A program made the position numbers and the translations under genes. From Bowmanella denitrificans (GTDB lineage: Bacteria; Pseudomonadota; Gammaproteobacteria; Enterobacterales; Alteromonadaceae), in NCBI RefSeq assembly GCF_002887595.1, contig NZ_PEBU01000003.1, forward strand, positions 62,001 to 126,000: DNA of 64,000 bases, read 5' to 3'. The notes beneath the pieces are model-generated. The model ran no database searches. It was not told where the DNA came from and was given only the letters and a program-made list of their open reading frames with translations. Shown piece by piece: positions 26,173 to 37,500 of the stretch. Numbering within the stretch: the first letter of the stretch is position 1; every line of letters begins with the position of its first letter.

Positions 26173-28416
26173 TCATTTGGGCTGCTCCATATACCAAGGG
26201 TTTAAGCCGTTGGAGCGCAATCCTTCCGCCTCAATCCGGCCATTGTCAATCCGAAACCTTAGTTGCCCGGACGCTGAACTCAAATACAGCTTGGCACCCG
26301 CATCGGTATAACGTTGTTGAACCTGCTGTTTGGGAAAACCCCAACGATTCAGGTAGGCCTGGCTGAACACCACATATTCTGGATTAACGGCGGCAATAAA
26401 TTCACTGGAAGACGAGGTGGCACTGCCATGATGGGGCGCGATCAGAATCTGTGCCGAAAGTGTGTTTCTGGCCACCAACTCGCGCTCTACAGCTGCTTCA
26501 ATATCGCCCGGCAACAGCACAGTGACTTGTCCGTCGGTTATCTTAACCACGCAGGAAAGATTATTCTGGCTGCCCTGTGAATCCGCCAAAGGCCAAAGCA
26601 CTTGCAGCCTCAGACCTTGCCAGACCGTCTGCCAGGGATAGCGACATCGGCCCAGATTTGACAGTAACTGCTCAACATAAATCTGTTCAAGCAACAGCGT
26701 TGTGCCACCGGCATGATCGTTATCCTGGTGACTGACCAACAAATAATCCAGTTGTGTTATCCCAAGCGCTCGCAGCATGGGCAATATTTGCCCCTCGGCG
26801 GCACTGTAACCAGAAGCATAAGCGGGCCCGGTATCATACAAAAGTGCCCGTCCATGCCGGTGTACTAATACCGCCAGGCCCTGGCCCACATCCACCACTT
26901 CGATACGCCAGGATAGATCCCGCGATGGCAAAAACGCCGATAACAGTGGCAATAACAACACAAAACCAAAGGCGCGATTCACCAATCCTTTAGGTAATAG
27001 CAGCCAGATCATAGCCAATGCGAAACACAGCCAAATCCACAACGACAAATGCGGCACCGCAAATGCACTTTGACTTAAGGCATCAAACCTCAAAAGCGCA
27101 GACAGCCCATACTCAAGCAGTCGGTCTGCCCAACTGAACAGCCATTGTCCCCAGTCATGCTGCAGCGCCAGGGCCAACAACGCAAGCAGACATAAAGGCA
27201 GCAACAACATGGTTACAAAGGGCACTGCTAACAAATTCACCAGCGGCGAGACCTGTGACACCAAACCGAATTGCCAGGCCACCAGTGGCAACATTAATAA
27301 GCTCAGAGCCAGTTGCATCCGCACCAGTGCCGAGATAAAGGTCATGACAGAAAAACCACGACCTGCTGGCCAGCGCCAGAATACCAAGTAGATAATCAGA
27401 ACGGCGGCGAAGCTCAGCCAGAAGCTTAAGGTCAGCAAACTAAGGGGAAACAGTAAAATAAACAAAGCCAGACACACCAGCAACAACCGCCTGGGCCGCC
27501 AGTGCAGTTGCAGGTTCAGCAGCAGCACGAACATTGCCAGCATCAGCCAGGCCCTGGCCGTCGGCAGACTGAATCCGGCCAGGGCGGCATAGCCAAAAGC
27601 CACCAATAATGCGCCGGATAACGCCAGTTTATGCAGATTACAGTGCGGATAAAATCGCCCCAGTACAGGCCCAAGAAAAATCACCAACAGACCATAACTG
27701 AAGCTGGACACCATCCCCAGGTGCAACCCCGATATAGCAATAAGGTGAGCAATCCCTGTGCGCTGCACCAACTGCCAGTCGTGCGTTTCCAACCAGCCCC
27801 GGTAACCCAAACTCAGTGCCGCCAGCCAGGCGCTGTGCTGTAAGTCCAATGTGGCAAATTCATCCAGCCAGGTCTGACGAACACTTTGACCTTGTTCCAG
27901 TAACAGGTTTTGTTCTGAGCGCACTACGTAGCCGGTCGCCCGAATGCTGTGGGCAAACAGCCATTGCTGATAGTTAAAACCGCCCAGATTAAGGCTGCCA
28001 TGGGGCGGTTTTAACTTAACCGCTAAACGCACCCTTTGCCCTTGTTTAACGGGCCAATCCGGCTTTCGCCAGACCAGGCGTACTTTTACGTTTTGCCAAA
28101 CCGGCTGATGATCAAATTCGCTTACATTAAGATTGAAGCGCTGCACAGACTGCTGATGCAACAGGCTTTCCACCTGCCCCTCCAACACCACCACTTGTCG
28201 GATCTTCGAATCCGGGAGTTGCCAGGCTAGCTGCCAATGGCCTACACTCGCCATCCAAACCAATCCGGTCAACAGGCCAGACAGGATAAAATGGCGTTGA
28301 TAGCCAAGCGCCAGAGCGCCAAACAGCAGCGCTGGCAACAGGTAGATTGAAGGCAGCACAGGCAGTAATAGACAAAGCGCTGCAGCTGTCATAAAACTGA
28401 AAAGCCAACCATCCAT
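26173..28416 (-). CDS. comEC: DNA internalization-related competence protein ComEC/Rec2
   Basis: 747 residues. N-terminal membrane segments and a DUF4131-type OB region (LEGQVESLL, KPDWPVKQGQRVRL) come first. The competence domain follows, with GIAHLIAISGLHLGMVSS and many membrane helices. The C-terminal metallo-beta-lactamase-like domain has LVSHQDNDHAGG and a later LIAPHHGSATSSS. ComEC forms the inner-membrane channel for single-stranded DNA and its lactamase-like domain is thought to degrade the other strand. All parts are intact, so natural transformation is plausible if pilus genes exist elsewhere. The comEC-msbA order is conserved in gammaproteobacteria. Confidence 0.95.
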   Translation of the reverse strand: MDGWLFSFMTAAALCLLLPVLPSIYLLPALLFGALALGYQRHFILSGLLTGLVWMASVGHWQLAWQLPDSKIRQVVVLEGQVESLLHQQSVQRFNLNVSEFDHQPVWQNVKVRLVWRKPDWPVKQGQRVRLAVKLKPPHGSLNLGGFNYQQWLFAHSIRATGYVVRSEQNLLLEQGQSVRQTWLDEFATLDLQHSAWLAALSLGYRGWLETHDWQLVQRTGIAHLIAISGLHLGMVSSFSYGLLVIFLGPVLGRFYPHCNLHKLALSGALLVAFGYAALAGFSLPTARAWLMLAMFVLLLNLQLHWRPRRLLLVCLALFILLFPLSLLTLSFWLSFAAVLIIYLVFWRWPAGRGFSVMTFISALVRMQLALSLLMLPLVAWQFGLVSQVSPLVNLLAVPFVTMLLLPLCLLALLALALQHDWGQWLFSWADRLLEYGLSALLRFDALSQSAFAVPHLSLWIWLCFALAMIWLLLPKGLVNRAFGFVLLLPLLSAFLPSRDLSWRIEVVDVGQGLAVLVHRHGRALLYDTGPAYASGYSAAEGQILPMLRALGITQLDYLLVSHQDNDHAGGTTLLLEQIYVEQLLSNLGRCRYPWQTVWQGLRLQVLWPLADSQGSQNNLSCVVKITDGQVTVLLPGDIEAAVERELVARNTLSAQILIAPHHGSATSSSSEFIAAVNPEYVVFSQAYLNRWGFPKQQVQQRYTDAGAKLYLSSASGQLRFRIDNGRIEAEGLRSNGLNPWYMEQPK

Positions 28417-28453
28417 AGTAATGCCGCCTGATAGTCCGGATTCGCTAAATTAA

Positions 28454-28583
28454 GGCACCCGTAACATAGGTGCCCATGCGGCGCAGGGATGCACCGCCAG
28501 AATCAAACAACAGCCAGTTTGATTTTGTCAGCCAGAAGCCGCATTTTTCTGGCAACGCCACGAAACGGTACGGAATCCGTTTC
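28454..28583. repeat. Cluster of five consecutive inverted repeats upstream of the DUF2062 gene
   Basis: Stems in order: 28454-28459/28469-28474 (GGCACC/GGTGCC); 28478-28485/28490-28497 (8 bp with one mismatch and a GGGA, GNRA-type, loop); 28501-28508/28517-28524 (AATCAAAC/GTTTGATT, perfect); 28531-28537/28547-28553 (GCCAGAA/TTCTGGC, perfect); 28562-28568/28577-28583 (GAAACGG/CCGTTTC, perfect). They fill the 186-nt gap between the divergent comEC and DUF2062 genes. I do not recognise a riboswitch. It may be a structured leader, or an intergenic mosaic repeat that recurs in related genomes. Confidence 0.6.
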
Positions 28584-28602
28584 AGGGAGAAACTAATCAG
28601 AG

Positions 28603-29145
28603 ATGTTTATGCCGAAGAAATTTATAAAGCGCTTTTTACCTGATCATCAGTCTATTAAAGACCAAAAAGCCCTGAAAGTTTTCGGCACTTTGCTGCACGA
28701 TGCCAACCTTTGGCATCTCAATCGTAAATCGGCTTCCGGTGCCTTTGGCCTGGGCTTGTTTTTTGCTTTTTGGCCAGTCCCTTTTCAGATGTGGTTATCA
28801 GCGGCCTGCGCCATTCCGTTGCGGGTCAATTTACCACTGTCCGTCGCCACTGTCTGGATCACGAACCCCTTCACCATGCCCCCGATATTCTACGGCGCTT
28901 ATCTTGTCGGCGTATGGGTACTTGGTCAGCCACCTCAGGCGTTTACCTTTCAACTAAGTTGGGATTGGGTAGTACAGAGCCTGGAAACCATCGGTCCGGC
29001 CTTTTTAGTGGGGTGCGGGATTTGCGCCGTGGTATTTGGCCTGGCCGGTTATTTCGGCATGAACCTGCTATGGCGCTATTCCGTGCGCAAAGCCTGGCAA
29101 AAACGTCAGCAGCGCCATCTTAACCGCATGACCCACAGACTTTAA
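28603..29145 (+). CDS. DUF2062 domain membrane protein
   Basis: 180 residues. The N-terminus (MFMPKKFIKRFLPDHQSIKDQKALKVFGTLLHDANLWHLNR) and the following GAFGLGLFFAFWPVPFQM and ITNPFTMPPIFYGAYLVG blocks are the DUF2062 signature. There are three membrane segments and a basic C-terminal tail. The function is unknown; in gammaproteobacteria the gene commonly lies next to comEC. A second ATG at 28609 is an alternative start. It ends 12 nt before the convergent recD stop. Confidence 0.9.
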   Translation: MFMPKKFIKRFLPDHQSIKDQKALKVFGTLLHDANLWHLNRKSASGAFGLGLFFAFWPVPFQMWLSAACAIPLRVNLPLSVATVWITNPFTMPPIFYGAYLVGVWVLGQPPQAFTFQLSWDWVVQSLETIGPAFLVGCGICAVVFGLAGYFGMNLLWRYSVRKAWQKRQQRHLNRMTHRL

Positions 29146-29157
29146 CAGTAGACCAAA

Positions 29158-31065
29158 TCAGTCGGCTTCGCTTGTGCTGATTTTCAGCCTGTCGGCCAGA
29201 CCAGAGCCGCGCTGGCAGTGACTGGTCAACGCGGCCTTGAGTTGCGATTCCGGGGCGAATAAGCTGACTTTCTGTTTAGCCCTGGTTACCCCGGTATACA
29301 GTAACTCCCGGCTGACAAGGCTAGAGGCCCCATCCGGCAGACAAATCAAGGCATGTTTAAATTCCGAGCCCTGGCTTTTATGTATGGTCATGGCATAGAG
29401 TTTCTGCCAGGCCGGAACACGACTGGGCAGCACAGCCCGAAGCTCACCATCGGCCTGCATAAACCATACTTTCAGTAAACCATCCTGATCCGCCAGGCAG
29501 ATGCCCATATCGCCATTGAAGAGTTTAACCTGGTAATCATTCTGGCTGACCATTAACGGGCAACCAGGGTACAGTTCCTGGGTCGGCTTAACCCAGCCGC
29601 GGCGGGTCAGTTCCAGTTCAATTCTGGCGTTAAATTGCTCGGTCCCCCAAAGCCCCTGACGCGTGGCACATAACAGCTGCTGGCGCATCAGCGCGGTGAA
29701 TGCGCCCCGCACATCGCCTGTCTCAACAGCAGTAAAGTAGTCTTGTAAGAGTCTGCATACCAGTTCCACCACCTGGCCCTGAGTAGGTTTGGCGTACCAG
29801 TCAACCTCGCCGCTGGTTTCGCTTTGCAGGCAAGCCAGCATCCGTCGCATATCTGCACTATTAATAGCCTGCGCTAATTGCCCGACGCCGCTGGCGCTGC
29901 TGAATCTATGGCTTTTTCTCAGCATCACCAAATTGTTTTGAAGCAGACTGGTCGGTTTACCATTGGCTGTCAGATTTGCCCCGGTCAGGGCATTAAGTAA
30001 TGCGGTTGTATCAGCATCGTACTGGCCACTTTCATCCAACCAGTCGGTTTCGGACAGGCTCTGGCAAATATCCCCCAAAACCGAACCCACCTCCACCGAG
30101 GCCAGTTGCTGGCGATCGCCCAGCAGCACCAACCTGGCATGACCTGGCAACGCGGCCAGCAGCTTAGCCATAAGTGGCAAATCCACCATGGACGCCTCAT
30201 CCAGAATCAGCATATCCAGCGCCAGCGGATTATCCACATGGTGACGAAACGCGGCCTTGCCGGGCTGAAACCCCAGCAGTCGGTGCAAGGTGGCAGCTTG
30301 TGTTGGTAAATGGGCGGCCAGCTCGTCAGTTAGCCTTGATTTGGCCTGCAAAATTGACTCTGCCAGTCGGGCTGCGGCCTTTCCGGTTGGCGCGGCCAGC
30401 ACAATTCTGAGAGGGGTTAACCCCGCAGCAAGATTTAACCCCTGCACTAACGCCATCAACTTGGTGACCGTAGTGGTCTTGCCCGTTCCCGGGCCACCTG
30501 TAATCACACATAGCCTGCGGGTGGCGGCCAGCGCCACCGCCAGTTTCTGCCAGTCGCGCGGCTCTGAAGTGTCGGAAAATAACTGCTCCAGCTGAGCTTT
30601 GCAGCCTTGAGTATCCAGCCTGATCTGTCCCTGCGCCAGTTGCTTGAGGCTTTGGCCCAGTGCATATTCATACCACCAATAACGCTGCAGATACACGCCC
30701 TGCCCATCCAGCACCAAAGGCCTAGCAGCCGCCACAGCATTGTTTGCCACCAGATGCACCGTGGCAGCCTGACTCAGCAGTTCCTGCACCTGTGACACAA
30801 ACAGCATAGGTAAGGGTTGATCCAGCATCGGCACACACAAGTTATACAGGCGGGTTAACTCGTCCAGCCTGACACACACATGCTGACTGGCCAGTTGCTG
30901 ACTGACAATTGCGGCAAACACCCCCAGTTGGCGAGCAAACTGATCACCAGATGCGGCTTCCCGGGTGGCAATAAAGTCGCCCAGCCCCACATCCAAGCCG
31001 GTAAAAGACACAGGAAGCTGTTCTGCCGCCAGTAAAGGCTTCAGGTAAGAACGGCTGTCTAGCAT
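29158..31065 (-). CDS. recD: Exodeoxyribonuclease V alpha subunit RecD
   Basis: 635 residues. A superfamily 1B 5'-3' helicase: Walker A ITGGPGTGKTT at 189-198, Walker B MLILDEASMVD, and the C-terminal VTRAKQKV helicase motif. It is the fast motor of RecBCD, which resects double-strand breaks until Chi. It starts inside the end of recB (7-nt overlap). It is the last gene of recC-recB-recD. Confidence 0.97.
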   Translation of the reverse strand: MLDSRSYLKPLLAAEQLPVSFTGLDVGLGDFIATREAASGDQFARQLGVFAAIVSQQLASQHVCVRLDELTRLYNLCVPMLDQPLPMLFVSQVQELLSQAATVHLVANNAVAAARPLVLDGQGVYLQRYWWYEYALGQSLKQLAQGQIRLDTQGCKAQLEQLFSDTSEPRDWQKLAVALAATRRLCVITGGPGTGKTTTVTKLMALVQGLNLAAGLTPLRIVLAAPTGKAAARLAESILQAKSRLTDELAAHLPTQAATLHRLLGFQPGKAAFRHHVDNPLALDMLILDEASMVDLPLMAKLLAALPGHARLVLLGDRQQLASVEVGSVLGDICQSLSETDWLDESGQYDADTTALLNALTGANLTANGKPTSLLQNNLVMLRKSHRFSSASGVGQLAQAINSADMRRMLACLQSETSGEVDWYAKPTQGQVVELVCRLLQDYFTAVETGDVRGAFTALMRQQLLCATRQGLWGTEQFNARIELELTRRGWVKPTQELYPGCPLMVSQNDYQVKLFNGDMGICLADQDGLLKVWFMQADGELRAVLPSRVPAWQKLYAMTIHKSQGSEFKHALICLPDGASSLVSRELLYTGVTRAKQKVSLFAPESQLKAALTSHCQRGSGLADRLKISTSEAD

Positions 31066-34000
31066 AGGCTTAATTGCTCCATCTGGCCGCCGCTGGTGCT
31101 TTCGCCGCTAAATAAGGCATCCAGCGCCTCAATCATGGCTTTGTCTGGCCTTAACTGAAAAATTCCCCGTCCAGGGTGAGACGGGCTGATACCGCGCAAA
31201 AACCAGTAACAGGTGCCGCCCACATGCTGGTCATAGTCGTAATGCTGTAAGCGGCTTTGCAGCCAGCGGTGCAGTGCCAGACTGTACAGTACCGCTTGCA
31301 AGTAATAATCATGCTCGGCCATGGCTTGCGCCATATTACTGTGCTGATAATCCCCGAAATCAGCCCCGAGGTAGTTGGACTTATAGTCGGCGACATAAAG
31401 TTTGCCGCGATGAACAAAGATAAGATCGACAAACCCCTTGAGCATGCCATTTAAACTGTCAAAGTCGTAACGGGCCTGCATAAACGGCATATATTGGTTG
31501 AGTATCCGGTTGAACTTATGCGCCTGTACCTGATGCAAAGGCAGGTGAAACTCCAGCTCCACCTTGGCCTGGCGTATGTCCAGCAAGCGCAGCGGTTCAT
31601 CAGCCAGAATGGGGGCATTGACGACATCCCATAGCCATTCCTGCAGTACATCAAACCACTGACTTTCAATGGCAAATAGCGATGCCTGTTCTTCGATACA
31701 ACGCGCCAGTAATTCCCGGTTCATCTCTCCCTGAGCGGCCGTTTCCGCAGACATCAGTATTTCCAATACGCCATGCAGGAATGAACCGGCCCTGGCGCCG
31801 CGGGTAAAGGCAAATCGGTCTAAACCGGGCGGATTGACAGACACAACAGCAGGTGTGACGCCTTCATCCTGCCCAGGCCCAGGCAGATGGTCCTGTTGTA
31901 AGCTGATAGCCGAGTAGCTGGTCAGTCGCCAGGTCTGTCGCAAGCTCCTGCCCAGGCGAGCACATTCCAGTGGTTGTAACTCGGCGACCGGGATTTGACC
32001 GGGCTGAATGTCCTGCTCAGTAATTGGCTTATAGTGGATGTGCTGGCTATCGGCCAGATGTTGCAAGGCGGTTTGCAGTGTTCCTTCCTGCACCTCAGCA
32101 CCGGGGCCCAGCAACAGCGCACCCAGTGCCGTGCCGCTGATAGCCCGGTTGCGGCTCTGCCCGCCAGCCGTGGTGTCAAACACCCCAACACTGCACCAAT
32201 GCTCGGCCCGGGTTAGGGCTACATATAGCAGGCGAATATCTTCTGCCAGCTTCTCTGTTGCAGCCCGGGCCAGATTCTCTTGGCGGCCCAGAAAGTCTAC
32301 CCACAGTTTGCGTTCATCGTCGTGATAAAGAGGATCTACACGTTTTTGATAGCGACAGGCAAAGGGCATAAACACCAGCGGATACTCCAACCCTTTGGCG
32401 GCATGCATGGTCACGATCTGCACCAGATTGTCGTCGGTTTCCAAACGCAGTTGCTGACCTTCATGATTGTCATCTGGCTCGCTCAAGCACTGCGCAAACC
32501 AATGTACAAGCTGACTTTCACCTTGCACTTCCAGACTGTGTTGCTGCAACAGCTCAAACAGGTGGCGCAGGTCGGTGATACGCCGCAAATGGTCGGCAAA
32601 ACGCCGCTGAACAGAGGCCATCAGGCTTAGCTGCTGTTGCATCTGCGCCAGCGCACTGGCAATACCCTGACGTTGCCAGAGCCGCTGCCAATGGAAAAAC
32701 TGCCCCAGCAGTTCCTGCCAGCGACTATCATCGGCCAGCCAGGTTTCAAACTCCAGCGCGCTCAATCCGACCAGTTCGGTGAGCATGGCGGCTTTCACTT
32801 TGGCTTCGTCGCCGGGATTTTGCATGGCTTGCAGTAGCAGCAACAGATCAGCGGCAATCTGGGTGGCAAACACACTTTTCCGTACCAGAAACACCGAAGC
32901 AATATTCAGTTTCGCCAGTGCATCGCGCATTAATTGTGCTTCGAACCTATCGCGCACCAGCACCGCGCAATCTTTAGGTTTTACCGGGCTTTGTACCTGC
33001 CCATGGCATAACAGGGCCCGGCCTTGCTGGCCCCAGGCCAGCCAGGCGGCAATTTGCCCGGAAAAATGTTCGGCCAGCGGCCCTTGTACGGCCGAAAAGC
33101 CCTGTGGCGAGGCACAATTCAGGTATTCAAAGGCCAGTCCCGCCACCCCTTTACCATCTAACAGTAACTGCTTATTGGATTGTCCGGCCTTGACCGGTAA
33201 AAACGGAATATCCTGGTTATACAAGAAGCCCTGCGGGCTTTGCATAAACAGCTTATTGATGGCTTCCACCATCACAGGCTCTGATCGCCAGTTAGTCTCC
33301 AAAGTGAAACAGCGAGACTCGCCCACCTCTCGCTTGGCGCCGATATAGGTAAAAATATCCGCCCCGCGAAAAGCGTAAATGGCCTGCTTCGGGTCACCAA
33401 TCATAATCAGGCAGTCATGGCTTGTGGGCGGATACAGGCGATTAAAAATGCCATACTGCACGGCATCGGTATCCTGAAATTCGTCAATCATGGCCGCCGG
33501 ATAGGCCTGCCGTACTGCGCTGATCAGAGCGTCGGCCTGCGCTCCATTTAAGGCATTGGCCAGTTGGCTGAGTAAATCATCGGGGCTGAGCTGATTGGCG
33601 CTATCTTTACTTATCGCCAGTTTGCTGCGCAGGCTGTCAATGGCTTCCAGGTAAAGGGTAACTTTAAGGCCTTCCACCAGCTGAGTGTGCAAACGTTGCA
33701 GTTGCTCAAAACGGGCAAAATCCAGATCAGACAGATCCGGGCTGGCCTTACTTAATGCCTTAGCCACCTTTTCCGGTAGAAAGTCCTCAAAACTGCCGCC
33801 CTGTGGCAAAAACAGCTCTGCACTTTGACAGAATGCTTCCATTTGAGTCAGCAATTCGCCCTTACCCAGACGGGTTCGCTTATTCAGATTAGCTTGCCAA
33901 AGACGTTCGAATACCTGATTTTCAAGCCACCAGCTTTTGCTGTCGGCCAATAACCATTGATACTGCTGCAGTAATTCTTCCAGCGGCGCGGCTTTATCCT

Positions 34001-34595
34001 GACAGGCAAAATCCTGGTTGAGTAAACCTCGCACCTGGCGCAGCAGCGCCATCGGCTCGGACCACAGTTTCAGGCTGAGTTCCAGCAACGGCGCCGGAAG
34101 TCTCAATATTCTGGCTCGCCAGAAATCCTTAATGGCCTGATGCAGATGGCTTGACTCATCCAGAATCAATTCCTGTTGATAACGACTGCCACTTTCAAAA
34201 GCATGGCGGGTCAGTACCCGCTGACAAAAGCCGTGGATGGTAAACACCGCCGCTTCATCCATTTGCCTGAGTGCCAGTTGCAGACGCCTGCAGGCTAATT
34301 CCCGTTGTTCCTCGCTACATATCAGGTCTTGGAGCACGGCTTCGTCAGTCTGGCCGACTAGCACATCATGATGAGCCTTGGTCAACATAGTACGCAGGCG
34401 GCTTTTCAGTTCCGCAGTGGCAGCATTGGTAAAAGTGACGACCAGTATTTTGTCCACCGACAAGGGCTCGCAGCCGAGCCCCAGCAGCAGGCGCAGATAC
34501 AGGCGCACTATGGTAAAGGTTTTGCCGGTCCCGGCACTGGCTTCAATCAGGGATTGGCCAGTCAGCGGAAAGGAAGGAATGTGTAGGGGCCTCAT
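31059..34595 (-). CDS. recB: Exodeoxyribonuclease V beta subunit RecB
   Basis: 1178 residues from the ATG at 34595, which has GGAG 6 nt upstream and forms an ATGA overlap with the recC stop; an ATG four codons earlier lacks a Shine-Dalgarno sequence. UvrD-type 3'-5' helicase: Walker A LIEASAGTGKT at 16-26, Walker B MIDEFQDTD, and VALTRAEHW. The C-terminal nuclease domain is intact, with GFVDLIFVHRGKLYVADYKSN carrying the catalytic Asp and the DYK motif. With RecC and RecD it processes double-strand breaks and degrades linear foreign DNA. Confidence 0.97.
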   Translation of the reverse strand: MRPLHIPSFPLTGQSLIEASAGTGKTFTIVRLYLRLLLGLGCEPLSVDKILVVTFTNAATAELKSRLRTMLTKAHHDVLVGQTDEAVLQDLICSEEQRELACRRLQLALRQMDEAAVFTIHGFCQRVLTRHAFESGSRYQQELILDESSHLHQAIKDFWRARILRLPAPLLELSLKLWSEPMALLRQVRGLLNQDFACQDKAAPLEELLQQYQWLLADSKSWWLENQVFERLWQANLNKRTRLGKGELLTQMEAFCQSAELFLPQGGSFEDFLPEKVAKALSKASPDLSDLDFARFEQLQRLHTQLVEGLKVTLYLEAIDSLRSKLAISKDSANQLSPDDLLSQLANALNGAQADALISAVRQAYPAAMIDEFQDTDAVQYGIFNRLYPPTSHDCLIMIGDPKQAIYAFRGADIFTYIGAKREVGESRCFTLETNWRSEPVMVEAINKLFMQSPQGFLYNQDIPFLPVKAGQSNKQLLLDGKGVAGLAFEYLNCASPQGFSAVQGPLAEHFSGQIAAWLAWGQQGRALLCHGQVQSPVKPKDCAVLVRDRFEAQLMRDALAKLNIASVFLVRKSVFATQIAADLLLLLQAMQNPGDEAKVKAAMLTELVGLSALEFETWLADDSRWQELLGQFFHWQRLWQRQGIASALAQMQQQLSLMASVQRRFADHLRRITDLRHLFELLQQHSLEVQGESQLVHWFAQCLSEPDDNHEGQQLRLETDDNLVQIVTMHAAKGLEYPLVFMPFACRYQKRVDPLYHDDERKLWVDFLGRQENLARAATEKLAEDIRLLYVALTRAEHWCSVGVFDTTAGGQSRNRAISGTALGALLLGPGAEVQEGTLQTALQHLADSQHIHYKPITEQDIQPGQIPVAELQPLECARLGRSLRQTWRLTSYSAISLQQDHLPGPGQDEGVTPAVVSVNPPGLDRFAFTRGARAGSFLHGVLEILMSAETAAQGEMNRELLARCIEEQASLFAIESQWFDVLQEWLWDVVNAPILADEPLRLLDIRQAKVELEFHLPLHQVQAHKFNRILNQYMPFMQARYDFDSLNGMLKGFVDLIFVHRGKLYVADYKSNYLGADFGDYQHSNMAQAMAEHDYYLQAVLYSLALHRWLQSRLQHYDYDQHVGGTCYWFLRGISPSHPGRGIFQLRPDKAMIEALDALFSGESTSGGQMEQLSLC

Positions 34596-37500
34596 ACCTG
34601 ACTCCATTGATACAGGGGCCCCAACAAGGATTCACTGATCCGGATAAATTCCTGCTGATGGGGGGCAAGATCGGGCCAAATGCGGGCCACATGCACATCC
34701 TGCCCTTCTCCTTTGGCAAAGTCGTTGCCTGAAAAACTTTTCAGCACTTTGTCCCAGTCGCCTTTATCCAGCCACAACCAGGCACACTCGGGTAACAGCA
34801 GTAAAGGCTGATTGTGTCCATCGCACCAGGCCTGGATGTAGATATTCAAGGCGGCAACTGCCTGGTCGCGCGGCATGCCGTTTAGCATAAAGGGCTCGGA
34901 TTCAGTGCCGACAAATACCGCCTGATTGAGTTTTACCCCCTGAGCGCACAGCAGCAGCAAACGCAACCACAATTGCAGCTTGTCTTTGGCACGAACCTTA
35001 CCTGAGCGCCACAGCACCAGTTGTTCGCCATACAGATGATCCTGCCAGCCACTGATGTCCACCCCCTGAATTGTCAGTTGCAATATTTCACGCCGGGCAC
35101 ACAAGTCACGACGATAGGTCAGCAAGCTATCCCGGATAGATTCGGCCTGTTGCTGCAGTTGCTCAAGGGCCAGCACCCCGGCGTGACCGCCAGGTAGCAC
35201 ACCTTCGCCATGTAAACGCGCGGTCAGAACTTCTTTGTCTGTTACAGACGCCGTATTGTCAACCAGTCTTGCCAGCAACTGATAACGGTCCAGACTGCTG
35301 AGGAAAAAGGGTTCATCTTCTTCCAGTCTGTTGTCCTGATAAGCAAACCTGGCCTGCCAGCGCAATTGGAAAAAGCCCCTGGCCGGTTGGATGAAAAAGC
35401 CAATAAGTTCTTCAACACCAATACTACTTTGCGCAGGTAGATAGGGTAACTCGCCGACAATAAAGGGTTCGGCCTCGTTGTGATGCCCCGTTGCCAGGGC
35501 CAGCCACTGAGGCTCAAAACTCAGCGGATGTCTGGCGTCAAAGTAATCCGGGTGAAAAGGTTGTAAATGCTGAACCCGGGTCAGGCTGTCGCTCAGTGGC
35601 CCGCCGTCGGCGCGGCAATACACCAGTTGGCAATAATCCACGAGTTCACTTAGCAGCACACAAGGCACCAGGGGCTGGTTGTCTTTGGCACTGCGGCCCT
35701 GATAACTGATATACAGCTGCTGACGCGCCGACAACAGCGCTTCAAGAAACAGATATTTATCGTCCAAACGACGGGACCGATCACCTTTTCGGGGAGCAGA
35801 CTGCTGCATCAGATCAAAGCCCAGCGGGGTAACCTGGCGGGGATAATCAGCATCATTCATGCCCAGCAAACACACCAGTTTAAAGGGCACACTGCGCATT
35901 GGCATCAGGGTACAAAAATTCACGCTACCGGCCAAAAAGCGCTGCCCAACGCCAGACTCCTGCAACTGCTGCTCCAGAGCCTGACAAAACACCCGCTGCT
36001 CGATATCGCCCTGATATTGATGCTGGTGTCGGCTAAGTGCATTCAGTGCATTTCTTAAGCCCTGCAAATACTGTTCGTCATGGTCATCGGCCAGATACAT
36101 TCGCTCAATGTGCTCAAGCGCCCAAGCGGTTCTGCTCTGCAAGGGCATTGGTGTCTGACAGAATACCAGCCAGTCACACAACTGCTGAACAAATAACAGC
36201 AGCTTACCCAGCACCTGGCTGGATTGGCCTTCCAGCTCCGCATAAGGCGCAATAAAGGCACCTGGGGTCTGGTCTGAGCCAGCATACAGCTCAGTTTGCA
36301 TGGCATAGCCAGCAATCAGGCGCTTTAGTCCGAACAGCCAGGTATTTTGTTCATCCTCGGGCAAATGCCAGCGACGCTTGTCCTTGCCATCCAATCCCCA
36401 GCGTATCCCGGCATCCTGCAGATAATGACGCAGTTGATTGAACTGTGCCTCACTGAGTTCAAAACGGCGTAGCACCGCCGGTACTTCCAGAATATCCAAC
36501 ACTTCGGCCAGACCAAGCCGCGACAACTGTAATTTGTTCAAGCTGACAAAACTGCCCAGCAGCGGCGATTCCTGGGCCAGACTGCGGTCTGAGATAGCAT
36601 AGGAAATGGCCAGCTCTTGTCTGTGTCCGCCAAATACACCGTGGATCAATGCCGCATAATCGGCCACGTCCGGCATCATCACAATCACATCACCGGGATG
36701 ACAGTCGGCATGCCGTTTAAAAAAGCCCAGCAGATGGTCATGCAGCACTTCCAGTTCACGCAATCTGGAGTGACAGCTGCTTAATACCAGGCTGTCATCG
36801 TTATCGGCAATCACAATTTTGGGCAAGCTGGGGGCCTGATCCAGCAGCGCCTCGGCCGACAACGGCAGCATACTCCCCCGCTGAGTCAGATTCAGAATTT
36901 CATGCTGAATATGTTCGAGCAGATTCTGTGGCGGCACATCCACAAATAAATCATGCTGCTGCGGCCCCTGTTCCAGCAGCATATCCTGGAAATCCTGACC
37001 TTGTTTTCCCCAGGACGCCAGCAGGGGGTTACCCACTTCCAGATAATCGGCCAGCTCATCGCCAGCCTGCGCTTTGAGTAACTCAGCACGGGCTTTGCGT
37101 TTTTCATCCACCAGATCTCCCCAGTAGTGCTGACTGGGGTTAAACCAAAAGATCACCACCTCAATCTGTTTGGCCAGGGCGCCGAGGATTTCAAGCTGCT
37201 GAACCGGCAAGGCGGAAATACCAAATACCAGTAATCTAGGCGGCAAAACGTCACGGCAATCCTTGTCACTCAGGCATTCCAACAAGCGCTGATGCAAATT
37301 GCCCCGGTGCCATGGCGACTCCTGCAGCACCTCGGTATACCGTTTTAATTCACGCCAAAGCTGTGCCTGCCAGGCTTGCTGCGGCTCAGCCAGCGTATCA
37401 ACCTGCTGCCCCTGCTCCCAGGCCAATAGCCAGTCAGGGCGATATACCAGATACTGGTCAAACAAATCGGCGATTTTCTGGCACAGTTGGAACAGCTTTA

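Noticed and set aside
28454-28583. Known riboswitch (c-di-GMP or cobalamin type)
   Set aside because: I looked for the conserved cores of these classes and did not find them; only generic stems are visible.
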